From assembly GCA_019912845.1 (NCBI GenBank), contig JAIOHU010000005.1, positions 1 through 34,164 of the forward strand: a stretch of DNA of 34,164 nucleotides. The letters are read 5' to 3'. Below are positions 16,071 through 24,229 of this stretch, piece by piece. Each line of letters opens with the position of its first letter. The first letter of the stretch is position 1. Origin of the DNA: a bacterium. GTDB lineage: Bacteria; Electryoneota; Electryoneia; Electryoneales; Electryoneaceae. A program made the position numbers and the translations under genes. The notes under the pieces were generated by a model that was not told where the DNA came from, made no database searches, and saw only the letters and a program-made list of their open reading frames with translations.

Positions 16071-16753
16071 TGGAAGGTCTACTTCAAGCGGTTCAGGGAA
16101 ATCCGTTGCTCGCTATCGGTGCTGTTTTTCTGGGAGGACTCTTGTCCGCCAGTTCGCCCTGTGTCCTGGCAATTTTGCCACTGGTGATTGGTTATGTCGG
16201 TGGGGCAAGCGGAGGCGATCAGCGTAAATCAATCATCTACTCTCTGCTTTTCGCACTCGGTCTCTCTATCACATTCACCATACTCGGTGCCATTGCCGCT
16301 ATTTTCGGCAGGCTTTTCGGTCAGGTTGGGACTGCGTGGTACTGGATCATCGGTGCACTGGTTATCGCAATGGGACTATCGATGGTTGGGCTGTTTGAAG
16401 TCCGTATTCCCATGCCTCAGAAGCTCCAGCCGAAAACCCGCGGTGCGATTGGCGCGTTTTTACTCGGTTTGCTCTTTGGAGTGGCTTCATCCCCCTGTGC
16501 AACACCTGTGCTGGTTGTGATCCTGACTTTCGTTGCCAGCCAGGGAAAGGTACTCTACGGAACACTCCTCCTCTTTATCTATGCGATTGGTCATGTGGCA
16601 TTGATCATTGTTGCAGGAATCTCCGCTGGGTTTGTGCAGAAATTTGCGGAGAACAAGGGTGCGATGCGGTTTTCCGTCTGGACGAAAAAAGTATTTGGGG
16701 TGTTGGTGATCTTCGCGGGTTTCTATATCATCTACAGGAATGTGTGGCTGTAG
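16070..16753 (+). CDS. ccdA: CcdA/DsbD-type transmembrane thiol-electron transporter
   Basis: 227 residues, six membrane spans. The two Cys-Pro-type elements SASSPCVLAILPLVIGYV and GVASSPCATPVLVVILTF are the paired redox cysteines of CcdA, which carries reducing power from cytoplasmic thioredoxin across the membrane. It is translationally coupled to the anchored thioredoxin upstream and followed one base later by a third redox gene, so the three make a periplasmic thiol-reduction chain. Confidence 0.9.
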   Translation: MEGLLQAVQGNPLLAIGAVFLGGLLSASSPCVLAILPLVIGYVGGASGGDQRKSIIYSLLFALGLSITFTILGAIAAIFGRLFGQVGTAWYWIIGALVIAMGLSMVGLFEVRIPMPQKLQPKTRGAIGAFLLGLLFGVASSPCATPVLVVILTFVASQGKVLYGTLLLFIYAIGHVALIIVAGISAGFVQKFAENKGAMRFSVWTKKVFGVLVIFAGFYIIYRNVWL

Positions 16754-16754
16754 G

Positions 16755-17273
16755 ATGAATTCACTCAGGATACTTTCCTGTTTGATATTTTTGTTGGCAG
16801 CTTCCTGCGTACTCGCTCAAGATCGCTCAGGAGCTGTAAAACAGCTACGCTCGCTCTCCGCTGCACCAGGTAGTGTTCAGCCGACAGTCCTGCCACCTGA
16901 TGGTCGTCCCTGGATCGTTTTCATTTTCAAAGCGTGTTGTGCTCCCGCAGATCAAGCTGCACGTTGGATAGTGAACACTCAAGTGGTCTACGGAGATCGT
17001 GTTGGTGTACTCGTTATCAATGTTGACCGTGGTCGGAGTTTGCAACGAGTAAATAACTGGATACGATCACATAATATTAAATTTCCAGTAGTGAGTGACC
17101 CTACCGCACAGGTGGCGCAAAGCTGGGGTGTGATTGCACCTCCGACAGTTGTCATCCTCGACAGCACCTGCCGCGAAGTCTATCGGACAATTGGTTACCA
17201 ATCTTCCTACGGAACCAGATTACGATTAGAGATTTCCCACTTACTGCAGGATTCAACCACCACTTATGAATAA
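16755..17273 (+). CDS. Secreted redoxin (TlpA/AhpC-like) with atypical CC active site
   Basis: 172 residues from the ATG at 16755; an upstream GTG at 16740 overlaps ccdA and is less likely because the ATG begins a clean signal peptide (LRILSCLIFLLAASCVLAQ). The mature part has a thioredoxin fold: PWIVFIFKACCAPADQAARW at the active site, VINVDRG, KFPVVSDPTAQVAQSWGV and the cis-Pro loop APPTVVILD. TlpA- and ResA-type proteins have CxxC here; this one has vicinal Cys followed by Ala-Pro, so it lacks a normal dithiol pair and may act as a one-cysteine peroxiredoxin-like or metal-binding protein. Last gene of the thioredoxin-ccdA operon; no terminator is obvious. Confidence 0.75.
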   Translation: MNSLRILSCLIFLLAASCVLAQDRSGAVKQLRSLSAAPGSVQPTVLPPDGRPWIVFIFKACCAPADQAARWIVNTQVVYGDRVGVLVINVDRGRSLQRVNNWIRSHNIKFPVVSDPTAQVAQSWGVIAPPTVVILDSTCREVYRTIGYQSSYGTRLRLEISHLLQDSTTTYE

Positions 17274-17331
17274 GAATGTAATCTCGTATTCCAAGTTTAC
17301 AGATTGCAGCAGATATTGCACCTTCCCTATC

Positions 17332-17360
17332 TTGACATTTATCTATTTTACTATTATATT
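17332..17360 (+). promoter_or_regulatory. Strong sigma-70-type promoter of the RT locus
   Basis: TTGACA (17332-17337), a 17-bp spacer, TATATT (17355-17360). The -35 is a perfect consensus and the spacer is optimal. Transcription would start near 17367, about 250 nt before the reverse transcriptase. Confidence 0.7.
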
Positions 17361-17366
17361 TCCTTC

Positions 17367-17612
17367 ACTTTGGGAGTAAGTCCCATCGGTAGGTCATAAT
17401 TACTTTGTCAAGTCCAGTGGCTGTTGCCACCAGGTGTACAAGTATGGTTAAGATGATTTCTGAGATTATTTCAACGACTTTCATCTCCAGACTATCCTTT
17501 ATAGTATAGTTAAGAATTAAAATTGGTTAGACCGTGAATATTCCGGAGTTGTGACCGGATGGAAATAATGGATGCCAGAATCCTTTCCATCCGGCTTTGC
17601 TATTTATAAAGG
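17367..17612 (+). ncRNA. Candidate structured RNA leader of the RT locus
   Basis: About 245 nt with no credible ORF but a series of hairpins: TGGGA/TCCCA (17371-17385, loop GTAAG); a long arm ACTTTGT (17402) / ACAAGT (to 17442) capped by GTGGC-TGTT-GCCAC (17417-17430); TCTGAGAT (17459) / ATCTCCAGA (to 17491) with one bulged C; ACTAT-CCTTT-ATAGT (17491-17505); and a perfect 11-bp stem CCGGATGGAAA (17555-17565) / TTTCCATCCGG (17584-17594). Retrons and several defence RTs (DRT2, DRT3, DRT9) carry such an RNA beside the RT gene. Whether this one is a template, a primer or just a leader is not known. The last hairpin is 13 bases before the RT ribosome-binding site AAAGGA. Confidence 0.5.
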
Positions 17613-17618
17613 ACTTCT

Positions 17619-18956
17619 ATGAATAACACTTGGTATAAAAGAAGAACTTATAAACATTTTGATAAACCGATCTGTGAATCAAAAGCCATCCAACTGGTGA
17701 GTAATGAAAAGAATATCATTAGTCATAGCTTTTATCCATTCATTAATTACAATTTTGAAGTAAGGAAATATAATTATAAAGACAATAAAAAGCTTCCTGC
17801 TAAAACTAGACCTATCATGTATGCATCACATAAAGATTCCCATATATATTCATATTACTCTTCACTTTTAGCTACAAAATATGAAAATTTTATTTCAGAC
17901 AATAACCTGAACAATAATGTGATCGCGTATAGAAAATTAATTCCTCCAAAATGCAATATTGACTTTGCCTTCGAAGCATTTGACGAAATTAAATCAAGAG
18001 GTAAAGGATGTGTTATAGCTTCGTATATATCAAAATATTTTGATACTATAAATCATGATCTTTTAAAGGAACATTGGTGCTCAATTTTAAATGTGGATAA
18101 TTTGCCTGAAGACCACTATAAAATATTTAAACAGATAACAAAATTCAGTTACATTGAGTACGATAAAATGCTTGAAGCATTAGAAGTGAGTAAGTCAAAG
18201 TTCAGAAAACAACGCAATAACCATATTTGCTCCCCTAAAACCTTTAGAGCTAGATTGACACCTCATATTATTAAAAATGAGAAAAGTATTGGAATACCGC
18301 AAGGCTCACCAATCAGTGCTATATTATCAAATATATATCTAATGAATTTCGACCTAAGAATAAAAGATAACTGTGAATCTAGAAATGCTTATTACCGCAG
18401 ATACTGCGATGATATTTTAATTATATGTGATATTAACAACGAGGAATACTTCAAATCACTAATATACAGTAACTTATCAACGTATGAATTAGATTGCAGT
18501 ATGAAGAAAGAAAAAATAAGTAATTTCGAAACAATAAATGGAGCGCAAAATATAGATAGAGCAGTTCAATACTTGGGATTTGAGTACAATGGTAAAAATA
18601 TATTAATTAGATCAAGCACGTTATCAAGGTATAAACGAAAAACGTTAAAAGCTGTTAAAATGGCTTTTAATTCAGCATTTATAAGAAAAGCAAAGAAAAT
18701 CCATAAGCAAAAAATCTATTCATTCTATTCTCATTTACAAAATATAAGTTCTCCGCGTTCCAATCTAAATTTTTATTCCTATGTAAGAAAAACAGACCTT
18801 CGTGATATTAAAAAACAAGTTAAAAAACATTGGGTATGGACAAACAATTTAGTAACGGAGTACGAATCTAAATTATTAGATGAAGTTTATGACAAGCCAT
18901 TTCAAAGAGCGGATGAAAGAGATCGAAAGAAAAGAGAGAATATCTCACGGAAATAG
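17619..18956 (+). CDS. Reverse transcriptase, defence-type 'unknown group', motif A Asp replaced by Tyr
   Basis: 445 residues. RT motifs in order: KTRPIMYASHKDSHIYSYY (about 62-80); motif A region CVIASYISKYFDTINHDLL (131-149); GIPQGSPISAILSNIYLMNF (225-244); YYRRYCDDILII with the YxDD box (262-265); RAVQYLGFEYNG. There is no intron maturase or HNH domain, so it is not a group II intron RT. The N terminus (WYKRRTYKHFD) and layout resemble the unknown-group RTs of defence systems, nearest by memory to UG3/Drt3a, untested. In the usual alignment (D-I-x-x-F-F-D) the catalytic Asp of motif A falls on Tyr136, codon TAT at 18024-18026, one base from GAT. The gene is strikingly AT rich compared with its neighbours (27 percent GC in the 60-base line at 18601), a sign of transfer. 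Confidence 0.85.
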   Translation: MNNTWYKRRTYKHFDKPICESKAIQLVSNEKNIISHSFYPFINYNFEVRKYNYKDNKKLPAKTRPIMYASHKDSHIYSYYSSLLATKYENFISDNNLNNNVIAYRKLIPPKCNIDFAFEAFDEIKSRGKGCVIASYISKYFDTINHDLLKEHWCSILNVDNLPEDHYKIFKQITKFSYIEYDKMLEALEVSKSKFRKQRNNHICSPKTFRARLTPHIIKNEKSIGIPQGSPISAILSNIYLMNFDLRIKDNCESRNAYYRRYCDDILIICDINNEEYFKSLIYSNLSTYELDCSMKKEKISNFETINGAQNIDRAVQYLGFEYNGKNILIRSSTLSRYKRKTLKAVKMAFNSAFIRKAKKIHKQKIYSFYSHLQNISSPRSNLNFYSYVRKTDLRDIKKQVKKHWVWTNNLVTEYESKLLDEVYDKPFQRADERDRKKRENISRK

Positions 18957-19048
18957 TTTCTCCAGTTGTTTGCGCCTTGAATCTGTTGCGAATAAACTAA
19001 CCAGCACGATCATCAGTAAATTCAGGCTACACTTGTCAGGAGGTGGAA

Positions 19049-20170
19049 TTGCAAACTGAAGATCGTTTTTTTGTTATCCAAAATTCGCTTGAGAAATTGA
19101 AGGAATCGCCATTGTTCATGATGTCACTCAATGAAAAAGAGCTATTCCATTCAAATTTCTTAGCATGGCTATTCTCTAAATATCCTGAATCTATATCTTA
19201 CGTATTCGAGTTACAAAACACAGAAATCTGCAAAAGTTCTATGGGCGACCCGAGAATAAAAAGAGAGTCCTATAACATTGATTTGCTTATCGAAATGGGT
19301 AGTTATTGCTTCATAATAGAAAACAAAATTAAGAGTTCACCCATTAAAGGACAGCTTGACAGATATTGGGAAAAAATGAATAATAAGTATCCTAATCACG
19401 AATGCTATTATTTTCTATTCTCAATAATCCCCCCAAACTTTACTCACAAGTGGAAATGGATTGGTTATAGTGAGCTTATTAAAAGAATATCTAGATTCGT
19501 AAATGATATCAATATTAGTGAGACTTACAGCCAATTAATAATATTAGATTATGTTGATATGATGAATAATATGCTATGTATTATCCAACAGTACGATAAA
19601 CACGATGATTATAGCCTATTTAGACTTAGTAAAGAAGAAACTAATTTTTTAAAGGAGTGTAGAATATATGATTTGATTAGTAAGTGTAGATTTGAAAGAA
19701 TCATTTATCGTCTTAAAAAACGTATTTCGGGTAAATCCATCATATACACTGATAAATTAACAACAGGCAACTACTCTGATCATAACACATGGTTAAAAGT
19801 TGGATTTTCTAATGGTGAAGCAATTCTTGATGTGAAAATTCCAAAGGCATTCATCGAGAAACACGGTTTGTTGGTAATAGGTATCCAAGTACAGGGAAAT
19901 CAATTAAGGCATGTACTTGAAGTATTTGAACCCAAAAACGAAAGCAGTGAAGCAATTCTTCGTAGAATAGCAGAAGATATTCTAGATGAAAATCAACCTT
20001 TTGGAGCTAAACCTTCAAAAAGAAAAGATCTGAATAGGTTTGGCAATCATTTCTTTTATAGATATGAAACAATTGATGATGGGACCGAGGCAAATATATT
20101 GAAGAGAATTATTGAGCTGATTGGAATTATTCGGAATTTAGAGTTAGAGCAATATTTGCAAACTGATTGA
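19049..20170 (+). CDS. PD-(D/E)XK superfamily nuclease, PDDEXK_4-like, partner of the RT
   Basis: About 373 residues. Near the N terminus ELFHSNFLAWLF is the conserved helix of the PDDEXK_4 family; then NIDLLIEMGSYCFIIENKI gives the catalytic Asp (about residue 78) and the E-N-K of the D...ExK site (about 91-93), followed by QLDRYWEKM. The C-terminal two thirds are unassigned alpha/beta sequence. A GTG at 19043 is in frame but lies inside the strong Shine-Dalgarno AGGAGG (19038-19043), so I take the TTG at 19049, five bases after it. It follows the RT by about 90 bp, has the same AT-rich character and no other partner, so the two probably came in together. Nuclease activity is inferred from the motif only. 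Confidence 0.78.
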   Translation: MQTEDRFFVIQNSLEKLKESPLFMMSLNEKELFHSNFLAWLFSKYPESISYVFELQNTEICKSSMGDPRIKRESYNIDLLIEMGSYCFIIENKIKSSPIKGQLDRYWEKMNNKYPNHECYYFLFSIIPPNFTHKWKWIGYSELIKRISRFVNDINISETYSQLIILDYVDMMNNMLCIIQQYDKHDDYSLFRLSKEETNFLKECRIYDLISKCRFERIIYRLKKRISGKSIIYTDKLTTGNYSDHNTWLKVGFSNGEAILDVKIPKAFIEKHGLLVIGIQVQGNQLRHVLEVFEPKNESSEAILRRIAEDILDENQPFGAKPSKRKDLNRFGNHFFYRYETIDDGTEANILKRIIELIGIIRNLELEQYLQTD

Positions 20171-20173
20171 AAT

Positions 20174-20217
20174 GACGGTGTATTCGCCTGACAGTTACCG
20201 TCTATGACGTCTTTTTT
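20174..20217 (+). terminator. Probable terminator of the RT-nuclease locus
   Basis: GACGGT (20174-20179) and ACCGTC (20197-20202) can pair around a 17-nt loop; a six-T run follows at 20212-20217, separated from the stem by nine bases that include GACGTC. Not an ideal intrinsic terminator, but it is only three bases after the nuclease stop. Confidence 0.45.
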
Positions 20218-20243
20218 CGGTTTTGTACCCTGGGATATTGAAT

Positions 20244-20281
20244 ACCGGGATGAGGGGAGTATCAAAAATCCGGATAAGATA
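20244..20281. repeat. Intergenic repeat element, copy 2 of 2
   Basis: ACCGGGATGAGGGGAGTATC then AAAAATCCGGATAAGATA, matching the element at 10874-10910 through CGGGAT, GGGAGTATC and ATCCG. CCGG(G)AT and ATCCGG can pair, with GGGAGTATC in the loop. Confidence 0.5.
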
Positions 20282-20346
20282 ATTTAATACATTTACCAAA
20301 TTTCATCGATTGAATGAATTGTCTGAATTCTCAGGTATTCCCTATT

Positions 20347-20406
20347 CCCTGGCATGCAAGATGCCAGGCTACCTATTAGTCCCTTGGATACAAGATCCCA
20401 GGCTAC
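20347..20406. repeat. Two tandem imperfect repeats of 26 bp with a 34-bp period
   Basis: CCCTGGCATGCAAGATGCC + AGGCTAC (20347-20372) and CCCTTGGATACAAGATCCC + AGGCTAC (20381-20406). Each copy contains its own inverted repeat (GGCAT/ATGCC and GGAT/ATCC), and the changes keep the arms complementary. They lie just downstream of the sigma-54 activator stop. Confidence 0.5.
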
Positions 20407-20417
20407 GACTACTCGAT

Positions 20418-21812
20418 CTACGACCCGATGCCATATTTTTTCATCTTGCGCCAGAGGGTGGTACGTTCGATGCCTAGGTCGATTGCGGTCAGGTCACGTC
20501 TGCCGCGATTTTCTTTCAGCAGGTAACGGATCCGCTGCTCTTCATCCATTGATTCCAGGACAGAAGCTCCACCAGAGCCAGCAGGCATGGCGGATTCTTC
20601 GGAGGCTTCCAAACGTGTGGAGATTTTGAATTCGAGGGGCAGGTGATCGGTTTCGAGAGTGCGTCCATGGCAAACCGCGAAACCGAACTCGATGACATTC
20701 TCCAGTTCACGTACATTGCCCGGGAAATCATGACGCATAAGCAAATCCATCACCTCAGGGCTCACTCCCAGGATATTCTTCCCCGACCGAGCATTAAACC
20801 GTCGGATGAAATGATCAACAAGCAGGGGAATATCCTCACGTCTCTCGCTTAAAAAGGGCAGGTCGAACCTGATCACAGCCAGACGGAAATAGAGATCGTC
20901 ACGAAAACGTCCCCGAGCTACCTCCTCACGTAAATCTTTATTCGTCGCGGCGACCACACGGATATTCGCCTTGATGGTCTGCAACCCTCCAACCGGTTCG
21001 TAGACCCGTTGCTGGAGTAGACGCAGCAGTTTCACCTGGGTTTGCAGGGGGAGTTCACCGACCTCATCGAGAAATACTGTCCCCCCCTCCGCTGTTGCAA
21101 TTTTGCCTGCCTTGTTTTTCTTGGCATCAGTGAACGCCCCCTTGACATAACCAAATAGCTCCGATTCGAAGAGAGTAGGTGGAAGTGTGCCGCAGTTTAT
21201 AACCACATAAGGTTTATCGTTTCTTGGGGAAAGATTGTGAACAGCTCGAGCAAAAAGTTCTTTACCCGAACCTGAAGGACCCTGAAAAAGTACCGTGCTC
21301 TCACTTTCAGCGATATCAGGAAGAATGGAAAGGATTTTCAGCAGTTTGGGACTTTTGGTGACGATATCTTCAAAGCTGTATTGACGTTCTAGGTCTTTAC
21401 GTAACTGTTCAATAGCGGATAAATCACGGAAGGTTTCAACCGCTCCCAGCACATTATCCTCTTCATCACGTAACACTGCGGTTGAGATGGAAATGGGCAC
21501 ACGCCGTCCATCGTTGGTCAAAATATTGACAGGCATATCAACCGCTTCCTGTCCGGTTTTCAAGGTACGGTGCAGCAGACAGCCGGATTCACAGACATCC
21601 GAGTGGAAAACTTCATAACACTTTTTTCCCACCGCATGTTCCAGCGCAACACCGGTAATCCGTTCCGCAGCAGGATTAAAGCTAGTAATCCGTCGATCCT
21701 CATCCACGGTAAATACGCCATCGGCGATGGAACTGAGAATCACTTTGAAAAAAAGCTGATCTTTATCTTTAAGTGGTGGTATGGAAGGCATAGCTTCCCC
21801 CTGAATGTTCAT
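20418..21812 (-). CDS. PAS-domain sigma-54-dependent transcriptional activator (NtrC family)
   Basis: 464 residues. A PAS domain at about 20-135 contains [20 protein letters not shown], three Cys in a pattern common to one PAS subfamily and possibly a redox or metal sensor. The AAA+ domain (about 150-390) has Walker [35 protein letters not shown] and Walker [14 protein letters not shown]. The sigma-54 contact loop reads GAFTDA rather than GAFTGA, a variant seen in other members. The C terminus (about 425-464) is a Fis-type HTH ([22 protein letters not shown]). There is no receiver domain, so the PAS domain is the likely sensor. It is the only such regulator here and a candidate to act at the sigma-54 promoter at 4847, which is inference. 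Confidence 0.88.
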   Translation of the reverse strand: MNIQGEAMPSIPPLKDKDQLFFKVILSSIADGVFTVDEDRRITSFNPAAERITGVALEHAVGKKCYEVFHSDVCESGCLLHRTLKTGQEAVDMPVNILTNDGRRVPISISTAVLRDEEDNVLGAVETFRDLSAIEQLRKDLERQYSFEDIVTKSPKLLKILSILPDIAESESTVLFQGPSGSGKELFARAVHNLSPRNDKPYVVINCGTLPPTLFESELFGYVKGAFTDAKKNKAGKIATAEGGTVFLDEVGELPLQTQVKLLRLLQQRVYEPVGGLQTIKANIRVVAATNKDLREEVARGRFRDDLYFRLAVIRFDLPFLSERREDIPLLVDHFIRRFNARSGKNILGVSPEVMDLLMRHDFPGNVRELENVIEFGFAVCHGRTLETDHLPLEFKISTRLEASEESAMPAGSGGASVLESMDEEQRIRYLLKENRGRRDLTAIDLGIERTTLWRKMKKYGIGS

Positions 21813-22051
21813 CTCTGATTCATCTCAATATACGATTTTTCTGTTGCAGAGTGAAAATTCAGGAAACCACCATCAGGCTGGTTAAGTTTGTCCTTTTAGG
21901 TTGAATTGTGTAATTTAGATAAGTGAATCATGTCAGTACAGTTAGAATTGAGGCACTGAATTTGCAAGTCTTCTATAAAACTGAACGTAGACGATGATTC
22001 AGCTCATCTCATTCACATCGCGGGCATGATGTTCACAGTCAGGGGGTTGTT

Positions 22052-24220
22052 GTGAAGCACTTTACCATTCTATTGATTCTACTTCTTCTTCCGATTTGTG
22101 CGTTCGGGCAGGACAGCCTGAATGTATCTACTCTTGGCTACCTATTTGAATCCTTCCGTGATCCTATCGGGGTAGATAGTTGGGGGGATGAGGTTGTTAT
22201 TGCCTCGGCGTCAGCGGGTTTGATACAGGTACGAAATGTTGACGGCGAGCTCGAAGTTGTAGGATACGTCTCTCATGATCCGATTGAAGGATTTGCTTCG
22301 AATAAGGATGGTAGGGTGGCAACTTTTCATGGGACTACTGTAACGGTTTTTGAGTGGGTTGAGCTGGAACCGGGAGTGCACCAATTACAGTTTCTACTTG
22401 AATTTGAATCTATTCCGGAGGATTATTTAATAGCGATGAGCTATGCTGGCAGCCTTGTATCAATTACCTCATATTGGTCGTACGGTACTTATTCGATGCG
22501 TCATTTTGAAATATTTCATATCCGAGAGAACGGTGAAGTCGAAATTTTTCGCGAAATTGAAGATCCAAATTCTTCTTCTTATATAGCAAGTTCCTTCAAT
22601 CAAAATGTGCTTATCGTACAGGAACGCGATTATGTCGTTTTGTACGAGGCTGAAAATGATTCTATAAGGCATATAAATTCACTCAGAATCAGGTATACCC
22701 GCGTTACACATTATCAGAATGATCATGTTTATCTATTCATGGAAAATAGTATTCGTTGGTTTGACCTGAGTGATAGAAATAATCCTGTTGAGCAGGAAGT
22801 TATTGTGATTAACAGAGATGTTGATTATGGTGGATTCCTTGTAGATGACACACTCAAAGTTGTTCTATCCGAAGGGGACGTCAAATGGCTGGCATCATAC
22901 ATTTTCACACCGGAGCCAGTGCTGGTATCTGAAATTGAATTCGAAGAAACACCAGATTTTGTAAGCGTAACTGGTCGGAATGTCTATGGGTTTTCTGCAC
23001 TGCAGGATCAGAATTGTGAACTTTCTTATTTTGAAGTAGATGCGGGTAACCAAAGATATCAAGCTGCTGATGAGCTGTTTTTTGATGATGCTGTATTCTC
23101 CATTGCTTTCACTGATGAGTATGGGTATGCCGCACGCGGGGAGAATGGCATTTCCATAGTGACTCCTCATCCCGATGAACTGCCTGAAATTCGTGGATAT
23201 TATGAGATTCCGGCGTCTAATCTCCTGGTCGCTGACTCATTGCTGTTAGCAACTCATGGCAACACTTTGTCGATTTATTCTTTGTCAGATCCTCTTTTGC
23301 CAGAACTTAGGTCATCTTTAAATATTCCAGAAAATACGTCTCCTGCATTGTGGGGTGACAATAAAGTACTGTTGGACGACCGTTTTATTGATTTTACTGA
23401 AACTGAAAATCCAGTGATATCCGACCCCATCGACTTGGAGTATCAGCATATAGCAGGAAAATATCCATACATCTATGTTTTCTGGTGGCTTTGGCTTCGT
23501 ACATACGACTGCAGTGATTTTGAAAATCCTGAGCTGGTAGACGAAATTGAATTGTATTTTGATTTTGACCGACCGACTGTTCGCGACATGAAAATTCGAC
23601 CACCCTACCTGATAATTTCTGGATGGTTCGATCAAATTCACGACACATTTTATTATTCTGATATCATTGATCTGCATCGTGCCCGGAATCCGGAGGTTAT
23701 CGATGGAGGGCGACAGCTATCAGCTTTTGATGCATATCAACAAAGTACCTTCCAGGGATACGCTGATTCATTGATTATTGTTGACAGGTCAGTTGGGGAC
23801 GGTGAGCTAGTCGGAAGATATCCACTTGCTGTGCAACCAAAGGGTTTAAAGTATTTTCCTGTTACAGATCAGCTATTTGTAATTCAAAATAATGGTTTGC
23901 AGGTGCTGGATGTTGGTGAGGCAGTTGGAGTGGAAGAACATTCGATTGATTCAAAAGCACTTCCTCATGAAATCAGTCTTTCAGTATCTCCTAATCCGTT
24001 CAACAACAACGCCAGGATAAAATTCAACTTACCTGCAAGAGCACCAGCGGAGCTGAAGTTGTTTGATCTGCTTGGACGTGAAGTCTGGTCAAATACCATC
24101 ACTCATTCTCTTCAGGGTGAAATACTTCTGAGTGGCGGTGATCTGGCTGCTGGTTTGTATTTTCTGCGATTGGAACAAGGTGAGTACCTGAAAACGGTGA
24201 AAACAATACTTTTAAAATAG
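22052..24220 (+). CDS. T9SS-secreted propeller-like protein
   Basis: 722 residues from a GTG start with AGGGGG 5-6 bases upstream. Signal peptide (FTILLILLLLPICAFGQ). The body (about 30-630) is beta-rich with loosely repeated blades of the form YIYVFxxxxLRTYDCSDFENPELV, which look like diverged LVIVD repeats. The C terminus (about 640-722) is a T9SS sorting domain: LSVSPNPFNNNARIKFNLP, LKLFDLLGREVW, LAAGLYFLRLEQGEYLKTV, ending KTILLK. The next gene begins 10 bp after its stop, so they form an operon of two related secreted proteins. Confidence 0.82.
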   Translation: MKHFTILLILLLLPICAFGQDSLNVSTLGYLFESFRDPIGVDSWGDEVVIASASAGLIQVRNVDGELEVVGYVSHDPIEGFASNKDGRVATFHGTTVTVFEWVELEPGVHQLQFLLEFESIPEDYLIAMSYAGSLVSITSYWSYGTYSMRHFEIFHIRENGEVEIFREIEDPNSSSYIASSFNQNVLIVQERDYVVLYEAENDSIRHINSLRIRYTRVTHYQNDHVYLFMENSIRWFDLSDRNNPVEQEVIVINRDVDYGGFLVDDTLKVVLSEGDVKWLASYIFTPEPVLVSEIEFEETPDFVSVTGRNVYGFSALQDQNCELSYFEVDAGNQRYQAADELFFDDAVFSIAFTDEYGYAARGENGISIVTPHPDELPEIRGYYEIPASNLLVADSLLLATHGNTLSIYSLSDPLLPELRSSLNIPENTSPALWGDNKVLLDDRFIDFTETENPVISDPIDLEYQHIAGKYPYIYVFWWLWLRTYDCSDFENPELVDEIELYFDFDRPTVRDMKIRPPYLIISGWFDQIHDTFYYSDIIDLHRARNPEVIDGGRQLSAFDAYQQSTFQGYADSLIIVDRSVGDGELVGRYPLAVQPKGLKYFPVTDQLFVIQNNGLQVLDVGEAVGVEEHSIDSKALPHEISLSVSPNPFNNNARIKFNLPARAPAELKLFDLLGREVWSNTITHSLQGEILLSGGDLAAGLYFLRLEQGEYLKTVKTILLK

Positions 24221-24229
24221 GATCGTTAG

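Noticed and set aside
17555-17594. The 11-bp hairpin before the RT as a plain terminator
   Set aside because: It is not followed by a good T run, has an 18-nt loop, and lies between the promoter and the RT start, so it would block the RT; an RNA structure is more plausible.
17619-18956. Group II intron RT
   Set aside because: No maturase or HNH domain, no intron domain V/VI-like hairpin downstream, and the N-terminal sequence is of the defence RT type.
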